In this document: positions 25,574 to 35,053 of the stretch, in pieces
Layout of the letters: the number at the start of each line of letters is the position of its first letter
Numbering within the stretch: the first letter of the stretch is position 1
Notes under the pieces: model-generated
Databases searched by the model: none
Told to the model about the DNA's origin: nothing
What the model saw: only the letters and a program-made list of their open reading frames with translations
Assembly: GCF_001884235.1 (NCBI RefSeq)
Contig: NZ_MAOI01000048.1
Span: forward strand, 1-64,000
DNA from: Bacillus paramycoides
GTDB lineage: Bacteria; Bacillota; Bacilli; Bacillales; Bacillaceae_G
Direction of reading: 5' to 3'
DNA: 64,000 nucleotides
Made by a program: the position numbers and the translations under genes

Positions 25574-26516
25574 ATGCGTTTCTCCTCATCAATAAATAAA
25601 GGAAAATTCCGCTTCCGATTACTCCTACTGTAAGACCAATAGAAATCTCGTACGGATAAATTACGACCCGACCAAGTATATCGCAAGCTAGTACGAAAAC
25701 TGCTCCTAACAAGGCAGTGTGCGGTAAGCTATTCTTCAAGTTATCTCCGCGATAAATAGAAACAATATTCGGAATAATAAGCCCTAAAAATGGAATCATT
25801 CCTACAGTTAAAACAACTAACGCGGAAATTAAAGAAACGATAACAAGTCCAATATTTAGTACTCGATTATAATTCATCCCTAAATTCGCAGCAAAGTCTT
25901 CTCCCATTCCAGCAACGGTAAAGCGATTTGCATATAAAAAGGCGATGATTACAAGCGGGATACTTAAATATAAAATCTCATATCTCCCTTTCATAATCAT
26001 TGAAAAGTCACCTTGTAGCCAGGAATTGATATTTTGAATTAAGTCATATTTATAAGCAAAGAATGTTGTAACGGAACTAATAATGTTCCCAAACATAATC
26101 CCTACAAGTGGAATAAATATCGCATCCTTAAACTTAATTCTCTTTAAAATTTGCATAAATAAAAATGTACCAGCTAATGCAAAGACAAATGCAACAAGCA
26201 TTTTCTCAAGAGGACTCGCTGTCGTAAATAACATTAACGACACTAACACCCCAAGCTTCGCACTATCCATCGTACCCGCAGTTGTCGGAGATACAAATTT
26301 ATTTTTGCTCAATTGCTGCATAATTAGGCCGCTTATACTTAAGCTCACACCAGCAACGATAATACTGATTAAACGTGGCAACCTACTAATGAATACAACT
26401 TGCATTTTATCTTGATCCCAATGCACAATATCCATGAGGCTTATATCTTTTACACCAATGAAAATAGAAGCAATCGATAAAACAATAAGCATAATAAACA
26501 AATATCTTTTTTTCAT
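25563..26516 (-). CDS. fatD: Iron-siderophore ABC permease, FatD-like
   Basis: A 317-residue FecCD-family permease, first gene of the operon, with RLPRLISIIVAGVSLSISGL and the coupling region GMIPFLGLIIPNI. It resembles YclN. No good ribosome site precedes the ATG at 26516. Two tiny upstream frames are possible: MIGL after AGGGGG, and MATEHNLHHE ending just before the start, so translation may be coupled to one of them. Fur-like boxes lie further upstream. Confidence 0.87.
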   Translation of the reverse strand: MKKRYLFIMLIVLSIASIFIGVKDISLMDIVHWDQDKMQVVFISRLPRLISIIVAGVSLSISGLIMQQLSKNKFVSPTTAGTMDSAKLGVLVSLMLFTTASPLEKMLVAFVFALAGTFLFMQILKRIKFKDAIFIPLVGIMFGNIISSVTTFFAYKYDLIQNINSWLQGDFSMIMKGRYEILYLSIPLVIIAFLYANRFTVAGMGEDFAANLGMNYNRVLNIGLVIVSLISALVVLTVGMIPFLGLIIPNIVSIYRGDNLKNSLPHTALLGAVFVLACDILGRVVIYPYEISIGLTVGVIGSGIFLYLLMRRNAYAA

Positions 26517-26660
26517 AGTTATTCATGGTGCAGATTATGTTCTGTCGCCATCATCTGATTTTAAACAGATTATAATCCTATCATTTTATCCCCCTCATCT
26601 ATTTATAGAATGATAGAAATCATAACTCTTTTGGTAAAACCTTTTCTTGCCTTCTTATGA

Positions 26661-26684
26661 TTAAAATGAATTTCATTATCAATT
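26661..26684. promoter_or_regulatory. Fur box (fat operon)
   Basis: Minus strand TTGATAATGAAATTCATTTT, close to the Fur 19-mer GATAATGATAATCATTATC. Confidence 0.75.
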
Positions 26685-26757
26685 AAGAACATAATTTATA
26701 TGTATTAATCAACTTTCCCATATATTATTTTGGCAATATTTTGGTAACCTCCTTTAA

Positions 26758-26776
26758 TGATAATGAAATTCATTTA
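26758..26776. promoter_or_regulatory. Second Fur box (fat operon / topB divergent region)
   Basis: TGATAATGAAATTCATTTA, sharing the TGATAATGAAATTCATTT core with the box at 26661, about 95 bases away. Confidence 0.72.
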
Positions 26777-26948
26777 CAATGTCAACGGATACACTCAAAA
26801 ATCTGACATTTATATCAAACTTTTATTCATATACGTAAATCCTCCCTCATTCATTTAATCGGAAATATTTCAAACCTGTAGCATAACTGAATCCAGCAAA
26901 GATGTATGCTATATTTAACGTATGGAAATTTGAAAGGATGTTTTTAAA

Positions 26949-29138
26949 ATGGCAAAAAGTATTGTAATTGCTGAAAAGCCTTCTGTTGCACGTGATATCG
27001 CACGTGTACTGAAATGTGATAAAAAAGGAAACGGCTACCTTGAAGGTAGTAAATATATTGTTACTTGGGCTTTAGGCCACCTCGTTACATTAGCAGATCC
27101 AGAAAGCTATGATGTAAAATATAAAAAGTGGAATTTAGAAGATTTACCAATGTTACCTGAGCGTTTAAAACTAACGGTAATTAAACAAACAGGAAAACAA
27201 TTTAACGCTGTGAAAAGCCAGCTACTTCGAAAAGATGTAAGTGAAATCATTATAGCTACAGACGCTGGCCGTGAAGGTGAATTAGTAGCGCGCTGGATTA
27301 TCGATAAAGTTAAAATGAACAAACCGATTAAGCGTTTATGGATTTCATCGGTTACTGATAAAGCAATTAAAGATGGCTTCGCAAATTTAAAGCCTGGCAA
27401 AGCATATGACAATTTATACGCTTCAGCTGTCGCACGTTCAGAAGCTGACTGGTATATCGGTCTTAATGCGACTCGAGCATTAACTACCCGCTTTAATGCC
27501 CAACTAAATTGTGGTCGTGTTCAAACACCTACTGTAGCCATTATTGCAGGCCGTGAAGACGAAATAAAGAATTTTAAAGCTCAAACTTACTACGGTATCG
27601 AAGCTCAAACAGCGGAGAGATTAAAGCTAACTTGGCAGGATATAAAAGGAAATAGTCGCAGCTTTAATAAAGAAAAAATTGATGCACTTGTGAATAAAAT
27701 CAGTAAGCAACATGCTACTGTTGTAGATATTGATAAGAAACAAAAGAAGTCGTTCGCTCCTGGTCTTTACGATTTAACTGAACTACAACGTGATGCGAAT
27801 AAAATCTTTGGTTACTCTGCAAAAGAAACATTAAACATTATGCAAAAACTATATGAGCAACATAAAGTTTTAACGTATCCTCGTACAGATTCACGCTACA
27901 TTTCATCTGATATCGTCGGAACGCTTCCAGAGCGTCTGAAGGCATGTGGCGTCGGAGAATACCGTCCTTTAGCGCATAAAGTATTGCAAAAACCTGTAAA
28001 ATCTAATAAATCATTTGTTGATGATAGTAAAGTAAGCGATCATCATGCAATCATCCCAACAGAGAGCTATGTAAATTTCTCAGCTTTCACAGATAAAGAA
28101 CGTAAAATTTATGATTTAGTTGTGAAACGTTTCTTAGCAGTTTTATTCCCAGCCTTTGAATATGAACAACTAACATTACGTACAAAAATTGGTGGCGAAA
28201 CGTTCATCGCACGCGGAAAAACAATTTTGCATGCTGGTTGGAAAGAAGTATATGAAAATCGATTTGAAGATGATGATGCAGTAGACGATTTGAAAGAACA
28301 AATCTTACCTCGCATTGAAAAAGGCGATACATTAAACATAAAACTAATTGTCCAAACATCAGGTCAAACGAAAGCACCTGCACGTTTTAATGAAGCAACG
28401 TTACTTTCAGCGATGGAAAACCCAACAAAATACATGGATACGCAAAACAAACAACTTGCTGATACATTAAAATCAACTGGTGGATTAGGTACTGTGGCTA
28501 CACGTGCGGATATCATCGATAAACTCTTCAATTCATTCTTAATTGAAAAACGTGGTAAAGATATTCACATTACATCAAAAGGGCGTCAGTTACTTGATTT
28601 AGTGCCAGAAGAACTAAAATCTCCTACACTAACTGGTGAATGGGAGCAAAAACTTGAAGCAATCGCAAAAGGTAAATTAAGAAAAGAAGTATTTATTTCA
28701 GAAATGAAAAACTATACGAAAGAAATTGTTGCTGAAATTAAATCGAGCGATAAAAAATATAAACACGACAATATCTCAACGAAGTCTTGTCCAGACTGCG
28801 GTAAACCAATGTTAGAAGTAAACGGTAAAAAAGGTAAAATGCTTGTATGCCAAGATCGCGAGTGTGGTCATCGTAAAAGTGTATCCCGCACTACAAACGC
28901 ACGCTGCCCTCAGTGTAAAAAGAAACTAGAACTACGTGGTGAAGGATCCGGCCAAATTTTCGCATGTAAATGTGGCTATCGCGAAAAACTTTCTACGTTC
29001 CAAGAGAGACGTAAGAAAGAATCAGGCAACAAGGCTGATAAACGTGACGTCCAAAAATATATGAAACAACAGCAGAAAGAAGAAGAACCATTAAACAATC
29101 CATTCGCAGAAGCATTAAAGAAATTAAAATTTGATTAA
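26949..29138 (+). CDS. topB: DNA topoisomerase III
   Basis: A 729-residue type IA topoisomerase. It has a Toprim domain (SIVIAEKPSVARDIARVL; ATDAGREGELVARWI), the active-site tyrosine in LTYPRTDSRYIS, and a C-terminal zinc-ribbon pair (CPDCGKPMLE...CQDRECGH and CPQCKKKLEL...CKCGY). It decatenates DNA using a single-strand break. AAAGGATG precedes the ATG. It forms a single-gene unit. Confidence 0.97.
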   Translation: MAKSIVIAEKPSVARDIARVLKCDKKGNGYLEGSKYIVTWALGHLVTLADPESYDVKYKKWNLEDLPMLPERLKLTVIKQTGKQFNAVKSQLLRKDVSEIIIATDAGREGELVARWIIDKVKMNKPIKRLWISSVTDKAIKDGFANLKPGKAYDNLYASAVARSEADWYIGLNATRALTTRFNAQLNCGRVQTPTVAIIAGREDEIKNFKAQTYYGIEAQTAERLKLTWQDIKGNSRSFNKEKIDALVNKISKQHATVVDIDKKQKKSFAPGLYDLTELQRDANKIFGYSAKETLNIMQKLYEQHKVLTYPRTDSRYISSDIVGTLPERLKACGVGEYRPLAHKVLQKPVKSNKSFVDDSKVSDHHAIIPTESYVNFSAFTDKERKIYDLVVKRFLAVLFPAFEYEQLTLRTKIGGETFIARGKTILHAGWKEVYENRFEDDDAVDDLKEQILPRIEKGDTLNIKLIVQTSGQTKAPARFNEATLLSAMENPTKYMDTQNKQLADTLKSTGGLGTVATRADIIDKLFNSFLIEKRGKDIHITSKGRQLLDLVPEELKSPTLTGEWEQKLEAIAKGKLRKEVFISEMKNYTKEIVAEIKSSDKKYKHDNISTKSCPDCGKPMLEVNGKKGKMLVCQDRECGHRKSVSRTTNARCPQCKKKLELRGEGSGQIFACKCGYREKLSTFQERRKKESGNKADKRDVQKYMKQQQKEEEPLNNPFAEALKKLKFD

Positions 29139-29149
29139 ACCTATTTTTA

Positions 29150-29192
29150 AATATAAAAAGGTTCCTACCACTCTCGGTAGGAACCTTTTATT
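29150..29192. terminator. Bidirectional terminator
   Basis: AAAAGGTTCCTACC / GGTAGGAACCTTTT between topB and the YhgE-like gene. Confidence 0.9.
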
Positions 29193-29193
29193 T

Positions 29194-32109
29194 TTAATGA
29201 ATAATTTTACTTCCTTTTGCGTTCTCAACAAACTTTTCACTTGATTTGTTAATTGGTGTTTTTAGCAATATCGCAGCAACAACGATGACTACTACGAAAG
29301 CACTTAACACGAGTAAATCTCTAATTACTATATCCCAAAGCATTCCACCTACTGTTTCACGAATTGCACTAATTGCGTATGTGAATGGTAAGAACGGATA
29401 AATTGCTTGGAAGAAGGGTGGTGTCATTTGAATTGGGAATGTTCCGCCCGATCCTGCTACTTGCAGTACAAGTAAAATGATTGCCATCGATTTCCCAACG
29501 TTTCCGAAAATAGAAACGAGTGAGTATACGATACAAACAAAGACTCCACCAATAAATAAACTAAATAACACAAACCAGAATTTATCGACTACGTACGTAC
29601 CGAGTAAGAATATATCCCCCATCGATACGATAAATGCTTGTGAAAGCCCTATTGTTAAGAATGTTAATAGGCGTCCGAAGTATATTTCATGGCTCTTATA
29701 ATTCGCGCCCTCTTCATGTACTTCTACTGTTAATAACGAAACCATTAATAGTGCACCAACCCATAGTGCAAGCACTGTATAGAATGGTGACATCGCTGAA
29801 CCGTAGTTCGGCATCGCAAATAATTTATTCTCTTTTAAATTTACTGGATTTGCGAAGTAATCACTTTGCTTTTCAACATCATTTTTCAATAAACGTATGA
29901 TGTCTTTTATATCCTCTTCTGATTCAAAATCACGAATTTTATTTGCTAAGTCTTTAATCTTTTTCTCAGTCTCCGGCATTTCAGCTTTAATATCTGCTAA
30001 TTTCTTTCTACCGTCCACTAAGCCTTTTGATGAATCTTCTAATATTTTTTTAACATCTGGAAGCTTTTTGTTTGCTTCGCTTAAAATTTGAGATGTATTT
30101 TTAGACATCTCTTTTGTGCGAGCAATTGCTTCATTAAAGTTTGGAACGATTTCTGAATCGTATTTAGCTAAGATGTCACCTATTTGGCCCGAAACATTTT
30201 TAGATACTTCATTAATGCTCTCAATAACATCTGCCGCTGGTTTTTGACCTTTATTAATAGAGTCAATTCCTTTATCAGTTAAATCGATTCCTTTTTGAAA
30301 ACCATCTTTTACTTTATTCAATTTAGAAATCATGTTATTCATGTTCTTATCACTATTTACATCTGCTAAAACTTTATTCGCATTTTCCATAACGGGAATC
30401 ATATCGTTAACTAAATTTAGCCCCGCTTTAAACTGGCGATTTAATTCATTTAAAGCTACTTTTGTAGAATCTAGTCCGTTGACACCTTTATTACTTAAGT
30501 CTTCTCTGGCTTTTTCAAGCTCTGTTTTTAATCTGCCGTAATTATTTACAGCCTGATCATAGCCTTCTCTACCATTGTCTAATATCTCGTTAACTTTTTT
30601 TATTTCTTGATTTAAATTCTGTTGCGCATTTCCAGCTTTATCTTTTAATTGTTCAGCCGTACTTACTGCTTTTTCAAAATCTGCTACAAACGTTGCATTA
30701 TAATCTGCCTCCGCTTGGTTTACTAAACTATTTATCGCATCTAACTTTTTATTAGTAGCATCTCTTACATCTTGTTTCACTTCTTGCCCTGTACCTATAA
30801 TATTAGCGATATCTTTAACGCCGCCATTTGCATTTTCTATAGCTGATTTAAGATTCGTTAATTTATCTATTCGTTTTTGGAAGAAGTCTTTTCCAGAATC
30901 AGTTGGTGCAGATTCTTTAAATTTAGTAAAGACATCAATTAAATATGAAACACTATCCGCACGACCTTGAAGATTCTCAGAAACCTTGTTAAGATCTTGT
31001 TTCGCTTTTTCTGGGTCAAAATTACCATTTTGTAACCCGTTTATAACTCCTTGTGCATAAGTTGTTCCAACACGTATTGAGCCGAATACATTATTTACAG
31101 TTTGATCAATATTTTTAGCAATATCTTTATACAATTGACCATTCACCTGCGGTAGTTCTGGTATCTGTGGAATAGTTATATTAGGTAACACTGGGAATTT
31201 AGATGGATCTGGAAGTGCTAGATTGAAATCAACAGATGGATTTTTTAAGAAATCCGTAATTGCCGCCGCACCATTCAAACCTGTTTGCATTGCAATTAAA
31301 TTATTCTTAATAGTTCCCGGAGCACGATTCAATGTTTCATCATTTCTCGCAAAGAATGCATCTAAACTCTTAAGTGTATCTTGCCCATCATTAATAACAC
31401 TTTCTACAACTGGTAACTCTTTCTGAGCTACTTTCACAACATCTTCCGCGCGAGTTGCATCATCTAACGCCTTATCCATGAGTGTATTCATTTCTGGGAA
31501 CTGCGCTTCTAACTTAAATACAAGATCCTTGACCTTCTCAATACTCGGTAAGTTAGTTTCTAAATCGATTCCAAGGTCATTGAAGATTTCAAAAATCTCA
31601 CCGTTTGCTGTTTTAACAAAGTTTTTACTAATTTCTTCAGTAAGACCTGATGCACCTTTAGCTGTAATCTTCGGTGCAATGGCATTCACCTTTTCATTTA
31701 CGTAATACTTAATTTCCGGTTTCTCTGGATTTTCATTCAAGACTGTTGCAATCTTTTCAGAAAAATCTTTTGGAATAGTAATACTTGCGGAATAATCTCC
31801 ACGCTCTACTCCATAAATTGCTTGCTTTTCATCGACAAACTTCCAACCAAAATTTTTGTCCTTCTTAAGTGAATCTACAATTTCTTTCCCGATGTTAATA
31901 TCTTTCCCTCTTAAATTTGACCCAACATCTTGGTTAGAAACTGCAATCTGGATTCCTTTCGTATTTCCGTAAGGATCCCAAGAGGCTTTAATGTTAAACC
32001 ATGCATATAACGATGGTAGAACCATCAAACCTAATACAATAACAATTGCAGCCCAATGTTTGGCTACATTCCGTAAATCTGTCTTATAAATACGCCAAAT
32101 CTGTTTCAT
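29194..32109 (-). CDS. YhgE/Pip-family large membrane protein
   Basis: A 971-residue protein. One membrane helix near the N-terminus (about 18-38) is followed by the conserved YhgE/Pip start region (NIKASWDPYGNT; GNTKGIQIAVSNQDVGS). A very long extracytoplasmic coiled-coil-rich part (about 200-760) then leads to five to six C-terminal helices of the ABC2-membrane type. Relatives include Lactococcus Pip (phage infection protein) and B. subtilis YhgE. EsaA of type VII secretion shares the layout, but no WXG100 or EssC gene is near. The ATG at 32109 lies eight bases after AGGTG. Confidence 0.88.
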   Translation of the reverse strand: MKQIWRIYKTDLRNVAKHWAAIVIVLGLMVLPSLYAWFNIKASWDPYGNTKGIQIAVSNQDVGSNLRGKDINIGKEIVDSLKKDKNFGWKFVDEKQAIYGVERGDYSASITIPKDFSEKIATVLNENPEKPEIKYYVNEKVNAIAPKITAKGASGLTEEISKNFVKTANGEIFEIFNDLGIDLETNLPSIEKVKDLVFKLEAQFPEMNTLMDKALDDATRAEDVVKVAQKELPVVESVINDGQDTLKSLDAFFARNDETLNRAPGTIKNNLIAMQTGLNGAAAITDFLKNPSVDFNLALPDPSKFPVLPNITIPQIPELPQVNGQLYKDIAKNIDQTVNNVFGSIRVGTTYAQGVINGLQNGNFDPEKAKQDLNKVSENLQGRADSVSYLIDVFTKFKESAPTDSGKDFFQKRIDKLTNLKSAIENANGGVKDIANIIGTGQEVKQDVRDATNKKLDAINSLVNQAEADYNATFVADFEKAVSTAEQLKDKAGNAQQNLNQEIKKVNEILDNGREGYDQAVNNYGRLKTELEKAREDLSNKGVNGLDSTKVALNELNRQFKAGLNLVNDMIPVMENANKVLADVNSDKNMNNMISKLNKVKDGFQKGIDLTDKGIDSINKGQKPAADVIESINEVSKNVSGQIGDILAKYDSEIVPNFNEAIARTKEMSKNTSQILSEANKKLPDVKKILEDSSKGLVDGRKKLADIKAEMPETEKKIKDLANKIRDFESEEDIKDIIRLLKNDVEKQSDYFANPVNLKENKLFAMPNYGSAMSPFYTVLALWVGALLMVSLLTVEVHEEGANYKSHEIYFGRLLTFLTIGLSQAFIVSMGDIFLLGTYVVDKFWFVLFSLFIGGVFVCIVYSLVSIFGNVGKSMAIILLVLQVAGSGGTFPIQMTPPFFQAIYPFLPFTYAISAIRETVGGMLWDIVIRDLLVLSAFVVVIVVAAILLKTPINKSSEKFVENAKGSKIIH

Positions 32110-32370
32110 ATAAGCTATCACCTAATTATATATTTTTCCTTCTTTAGAAAATGATACATACATTTTGCAATTATATCACTTTCTACATCGTGGATTAAAC
32201 GAAAATGCACTATTTTTTCCCATAAAATATTTCACCTACTTCATTATATAACGAAGTAAAAAAAGTATGCATACAAAATGACCAAATTAGTTTTACATTC
32301 AATAATAACAAATATATAGGAAATGTCATAAAAAGTACAATTATTTTCTCTTGGAAATACTTGTATTCAT
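32110..32370. other. Intergenic region upstream of the YhgE-like gene
   Basis: AT-rich, with ttgcaatt / atatcact near 32165-32180 as possible promoter material for the minus strand. No ORF with a ribosome site. Confidence 0.4.
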
Positions 32371-32412
32371 CAAAAAAATCCTCACAGCTTTTTATTATCT
32401 GTGAGGATTTCT
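32371..32412 (-). terminator. Terminator of the PTS/hydrolase operon
   Basis: Minus strand AAATCCTCACAG / CTGTGAGGATTT then TTTTG. Confidence 0.88.
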
Positions 32413-32416
32413 TCTA

Positions 32417-33208
32417 TTATATATCTAATTGTACCTCTACACCGAAATGATCTGAAATTACATTTCGATTTGCACCATTAAAAATAACTTTTGAAGAACT
32501 AACCGTTTTACTTTGGTTACATAATATTAAATCGATTCGTAAGTTTTGTTTATTTTCATCCCAACCAGCAATCTCACCTTGGACAGTTGTTCCTTCATCC
32601 TTCTCCATTGCTAGTTCATATGTGTCATATAAACCTTTTTTCATAATATACTCATAACCCTCTCCTTGCAAACGAGCATTGTTATTAAAATCCCCCATTA
32701 AGAAGGAGAGTTCATTGCTATCTACACGCTCTATTAAACGATCGACCTGGCCTTTGAATGATTCTTCTTCATCATTCCACCAACCGAGATGACAAGAGTA
32801 AAACGTTATCTTCTTACCATCATAAGTAATTGTTGCACTTACAATTTTGCGTGTTTTCCAATACGCTGTATCCTTATTTTCTGAAATAAAGAACGTATCT
32901 TCTTTTACAACGTTATGCTTTGTTATAATTGCTAATCCTTCCTCGTACACATCATATCCAATATGAGAGAAGTCCCAAATAATATTGTACTCTTTTACAT
33001 GTAAGGCTCTTAACTCTTCTAGTAGTAATAGTCCAAAATTATCTTTTTTCTTGTTACCGCATACATTTTCAGCTTGTATAGATTGACTTACTTCTTGCAA
33101 TGCGATTACATCATAATCTTCTTCTTGAATTACCTTGGCAAGATACTTTATTTTTTCAATTTGATTCTCTTCTTGCCAAGAGTGACAATTTAAAGTTAGC
33201 AATTTCAT
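32417..33208 (-). CDS. Endonuclease/exonuclease/phosphatase-family hydrolase
   Basis: 263 residues of the EEP fold: LTLNCHSW, IALQEVSQS (metal Glu), SCHLGWWNDE, LMGDFNNNA (metal Asp-Asn) and SDHFGVEVQ (general-base His). It has no signal peptide, unlike secreted sphingomyelinases. The ATG at 33208 follows AGGTG. It lies five bases past the PTS gene's stop and is probably co-transcribed with it. It may hydrolyse a phosphate ester or nucleotide, with the substrate unknown. Confidence 0.85.
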   Translation of the reverse strand: MKLLTLNCHSWQEENQIEKIKYLAKVIQEEDYDVIALQEVSQSIQAENVCGNKKKDNFGLLLLEELRALHVKEYNIIWDFSHIGYDVYEEGLAIITKHNVVKEDTFFISENKDTAYWKTRKIVSATITYDGKKITFYSCHLGWWNDEEESFKGQVDRLIERVDSNELSFLMGDFNNNARLQGEGYEYIMKKGLYDTYELAMEKDEGTTVQGEIAGWDENKQNLRIDLILCNQSKTVSSSKVIFNGANRNVISDHFGVEVQLDI

Positions 33209-33212
33209 ATTA

Positions 33213-34850
33213 TTACGCACCTAACATATCTTGAATGTCTGACTTTAATACGTCAGCTTTCGGGCCATATACTGCTTGTACACCTTTATCTTTTACAATA
33301 AGTCCTAAAGCACCATTTTGTTTCCACTGTGCTTCTGGTGCAACAACGTCTAAATTTTTTACTGTTACACGTAAACGTGTCATACAAGCATCTACGTCAG
33401 AAATATTATCTTTTCCGCCCAATAAATCAATAACTTTTGTTGCTAATGAACCATCTTGTACATTTCCTGTTCCTTCTGATGACTCATCTTCATTATCAAT
33501 ATAGTTACCTGCACGCCCTGGTGTTGGTAAATTGAATTTTTTAATTAAGAAGTTGAATAATGTAAAGTTAAGGCCGAAGAACACTAATGAAACAATGACA
33601 AAGTTGATTAAATCTCTCGTTAAACCTGCATTGACCATCATTGGTGTACGTGTAATTAACTCAATAAATCCAAATGCATGAACACGTAAATTAATTAAAT
33701 CTGCTAATGCGAATGCAAGTCCTGTTGTAATTGCATACACAACATATAATACTGGCGCAATAAACATGAACATGAATTCAATTGGTTCTGTAACACCTGT
33801 TAAGAATACTGCTAATGCTGCTGATAAGAACATCGGTTTATACTTTGCACGCTTATCTTTATCAACGTTACGGAACATTGCAAACGCAATACCCATTAAT
33901 GCTGCTGTTGAACCGATAACTTGCCCAGCTTTGAAACGAGCTGGTACAACATTATTTAATAAATCATTATACGCTTTCGTGTCTCCATTTGCTAACAAGT
34001 TATTTAAATCTGTAATCCATGCAAGCCATAATGGATCCTGTCCTGCTACAACTTGTCCAACTTTTGAACCAGTTAACATCGTATATGTTCCGCCTAGCTC
34101 TGTGTAGTTCATCGGAATTGTTAACATATGATGTAATCCAAACGGTAATAATAAACGTTCTAATGTTCCATATACAAATGGTGCAACAACTGGTGCACTA
34201 TCTTTAGATGCTGCAATCCAGCGACCAAATTCATTTAATCCACTTTGGATAAATGGCCATAAAAGTGATAATACAATCGCAGTAACTGTAGACCAAACAA
34301 TTACAACGAATGGTACGAAGCGTTTTCCATTAAAGAATGCTAATGCCTGTGGTAGTTTATTATAGTTATAGTATTTGTTGTATAAAGTAGCTCCTAAGAA
34401 GCCAGTAATAATCCCTACGAAAACTCCCATGTTTAATGCTGGTGCACCAAGTACAGAAGTGAAATAATCTTTTACAAGTAAATCTCCTGCTAATACCGAA
34501 GAAACTGTCGCTTTTGAATCCGTTAACATTTGAGGGTTTACACCAAATATAGCTCCTGTAATTCGGTTTGTTAAGACGAATGCTAATAGCGCTGCAAACG
34601 CACCACCTGCGCGATCCTTCGCCCAAGATCCCCCAATTGCTACTGCGAATAAAATGTGTAGATTTGTAATAATTGCCCAACCGATGTCTTCCATTACTCG
34701 AGCAATTGTATGAACTGCGTTAATATCCCCAGCAGACATCCCAATTAACTTACCGATGGAAATCATTAAGCCAGCTGCTGGCATTACAGCTACAACAACT
34801 AATAACGCTTTCCCGAACTTTTGCCAAAAATCAAAAGACGTAATTTTCAT
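33213..34850 (-). CDS. PTS EIICB component, alpha-glucoside (maltose/glucose family)
   Basis: A 545-residue PTS permease of the glucose/maltose superfamily. The EIIC domain (about 1-420) has the GTLERLLLPFGLHHML and TGVTEPIEFMFMF motifs. The C-terminal EIIB domain has the phosphocysteine in DACMTRLRVTVKN. No EIIA domain is present, so it must use one from another protein. The ATG at 34850 follows GGGGAGG. Preceded by a glucosidase gene and LacI/CcpA-like sites, it probably imports maltose or a similar disaccharide. Confidence 0.9.
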   Translation of the reverse strand: MKITSFDFWQKFGKALLVVVAVMPAAGLMISIGKLIGMSAGDINAVHTIARVMEDIGWAIITNLHILFAVAIGGSWAKDRAGGAFAALLAFVLTNRITGAIFGVNPQMLTDSKATVSSVLAGDLLVKDYFTSVLGAPALNMGVFVGIITGFLGATLYNKYYNYNKLPQALAFFNGKRFVPFVVIVWSTVTAIVLSLLWPFIQSGLNEFGRWIAASKDSAPVVAPFVYGTLERLLLPFGLHHMLTIPMNYTELGGTYTMLTGSKVGQVVAGQDPLWLAWITDLNNLLANGDTKAYNDLLNNVVPARFKAGQVIGSTAALMGIAFAMFRNVDKDKRAKYKPMFLSAALAVFLTGVTEPIEFMFMFIAPVLYVVYAITTGLAFALADLINLRVHAFGFIELITRTPMMVNAGLTRDLINFVIVSLVFFGLNFTLFNFLIKKFNLPTPGRAGNYIDNEDESSEGTGNVQDGSLATKVIDLLGGKDNISDVDACMTRLRVTVKNLDVVAPEAQWKQNGALGLIVKDKGVQAVYGPKADVLKSDIQDMLGA

Positions 34851-34912
34851 CTGTTCTTCCTCCCCTTTATTTATAACAACATAATGATTTGAATTATAAT
34901 TTCTATTTCTCT

Positions 34913-34994
34913 TATGAAAACGATTCCTTACATCCCTTCTTTTTTTGTTACGCAACCGTTTTCATAAATCTATTTTAATAAAAGCGTTTTCACA
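34913..34994. promoter_or_regulatory. Cluster of CcpA/LacI-family-like sites before the PTS gene
   Basis: Three half-related palindromes: TGAAAACGATTCC (34915-34927), GCAACCGTTTTCA (34952-34964) and TAAAAGCGTTTTCACA (34979-34994). All contain an AANCGNTTT-type core seen in cre and in LacI-type operators. A regulator gene is not in the window. Confidence 0.6.
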
Positions 34995-35025
34995 TTGCAA
35001 TAGAAATTTATTTTTTTTAATAAAA

Positions 35026-35052
35026 AAAGATGCTCAAAGAGCATCCTTTTTT
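35026..35052 (-). terminator. Terminator between glucosidase and PTS genes
   Basis: Minus strand GGATGCTCTTTGAGCATC followed by seven T, just after the glucosidase stop. Confidence 0.85.
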
Positions 35053-35053
35053 A

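Noticed and set aside
29194-32109. Part of a type VII secretion locus (EsaA)
   Set aside because: No WXG100, EssB/C or YukD-type gene is present. Neighbours are topB and sugar genes, so the YhgE/Pip assignment is safer.
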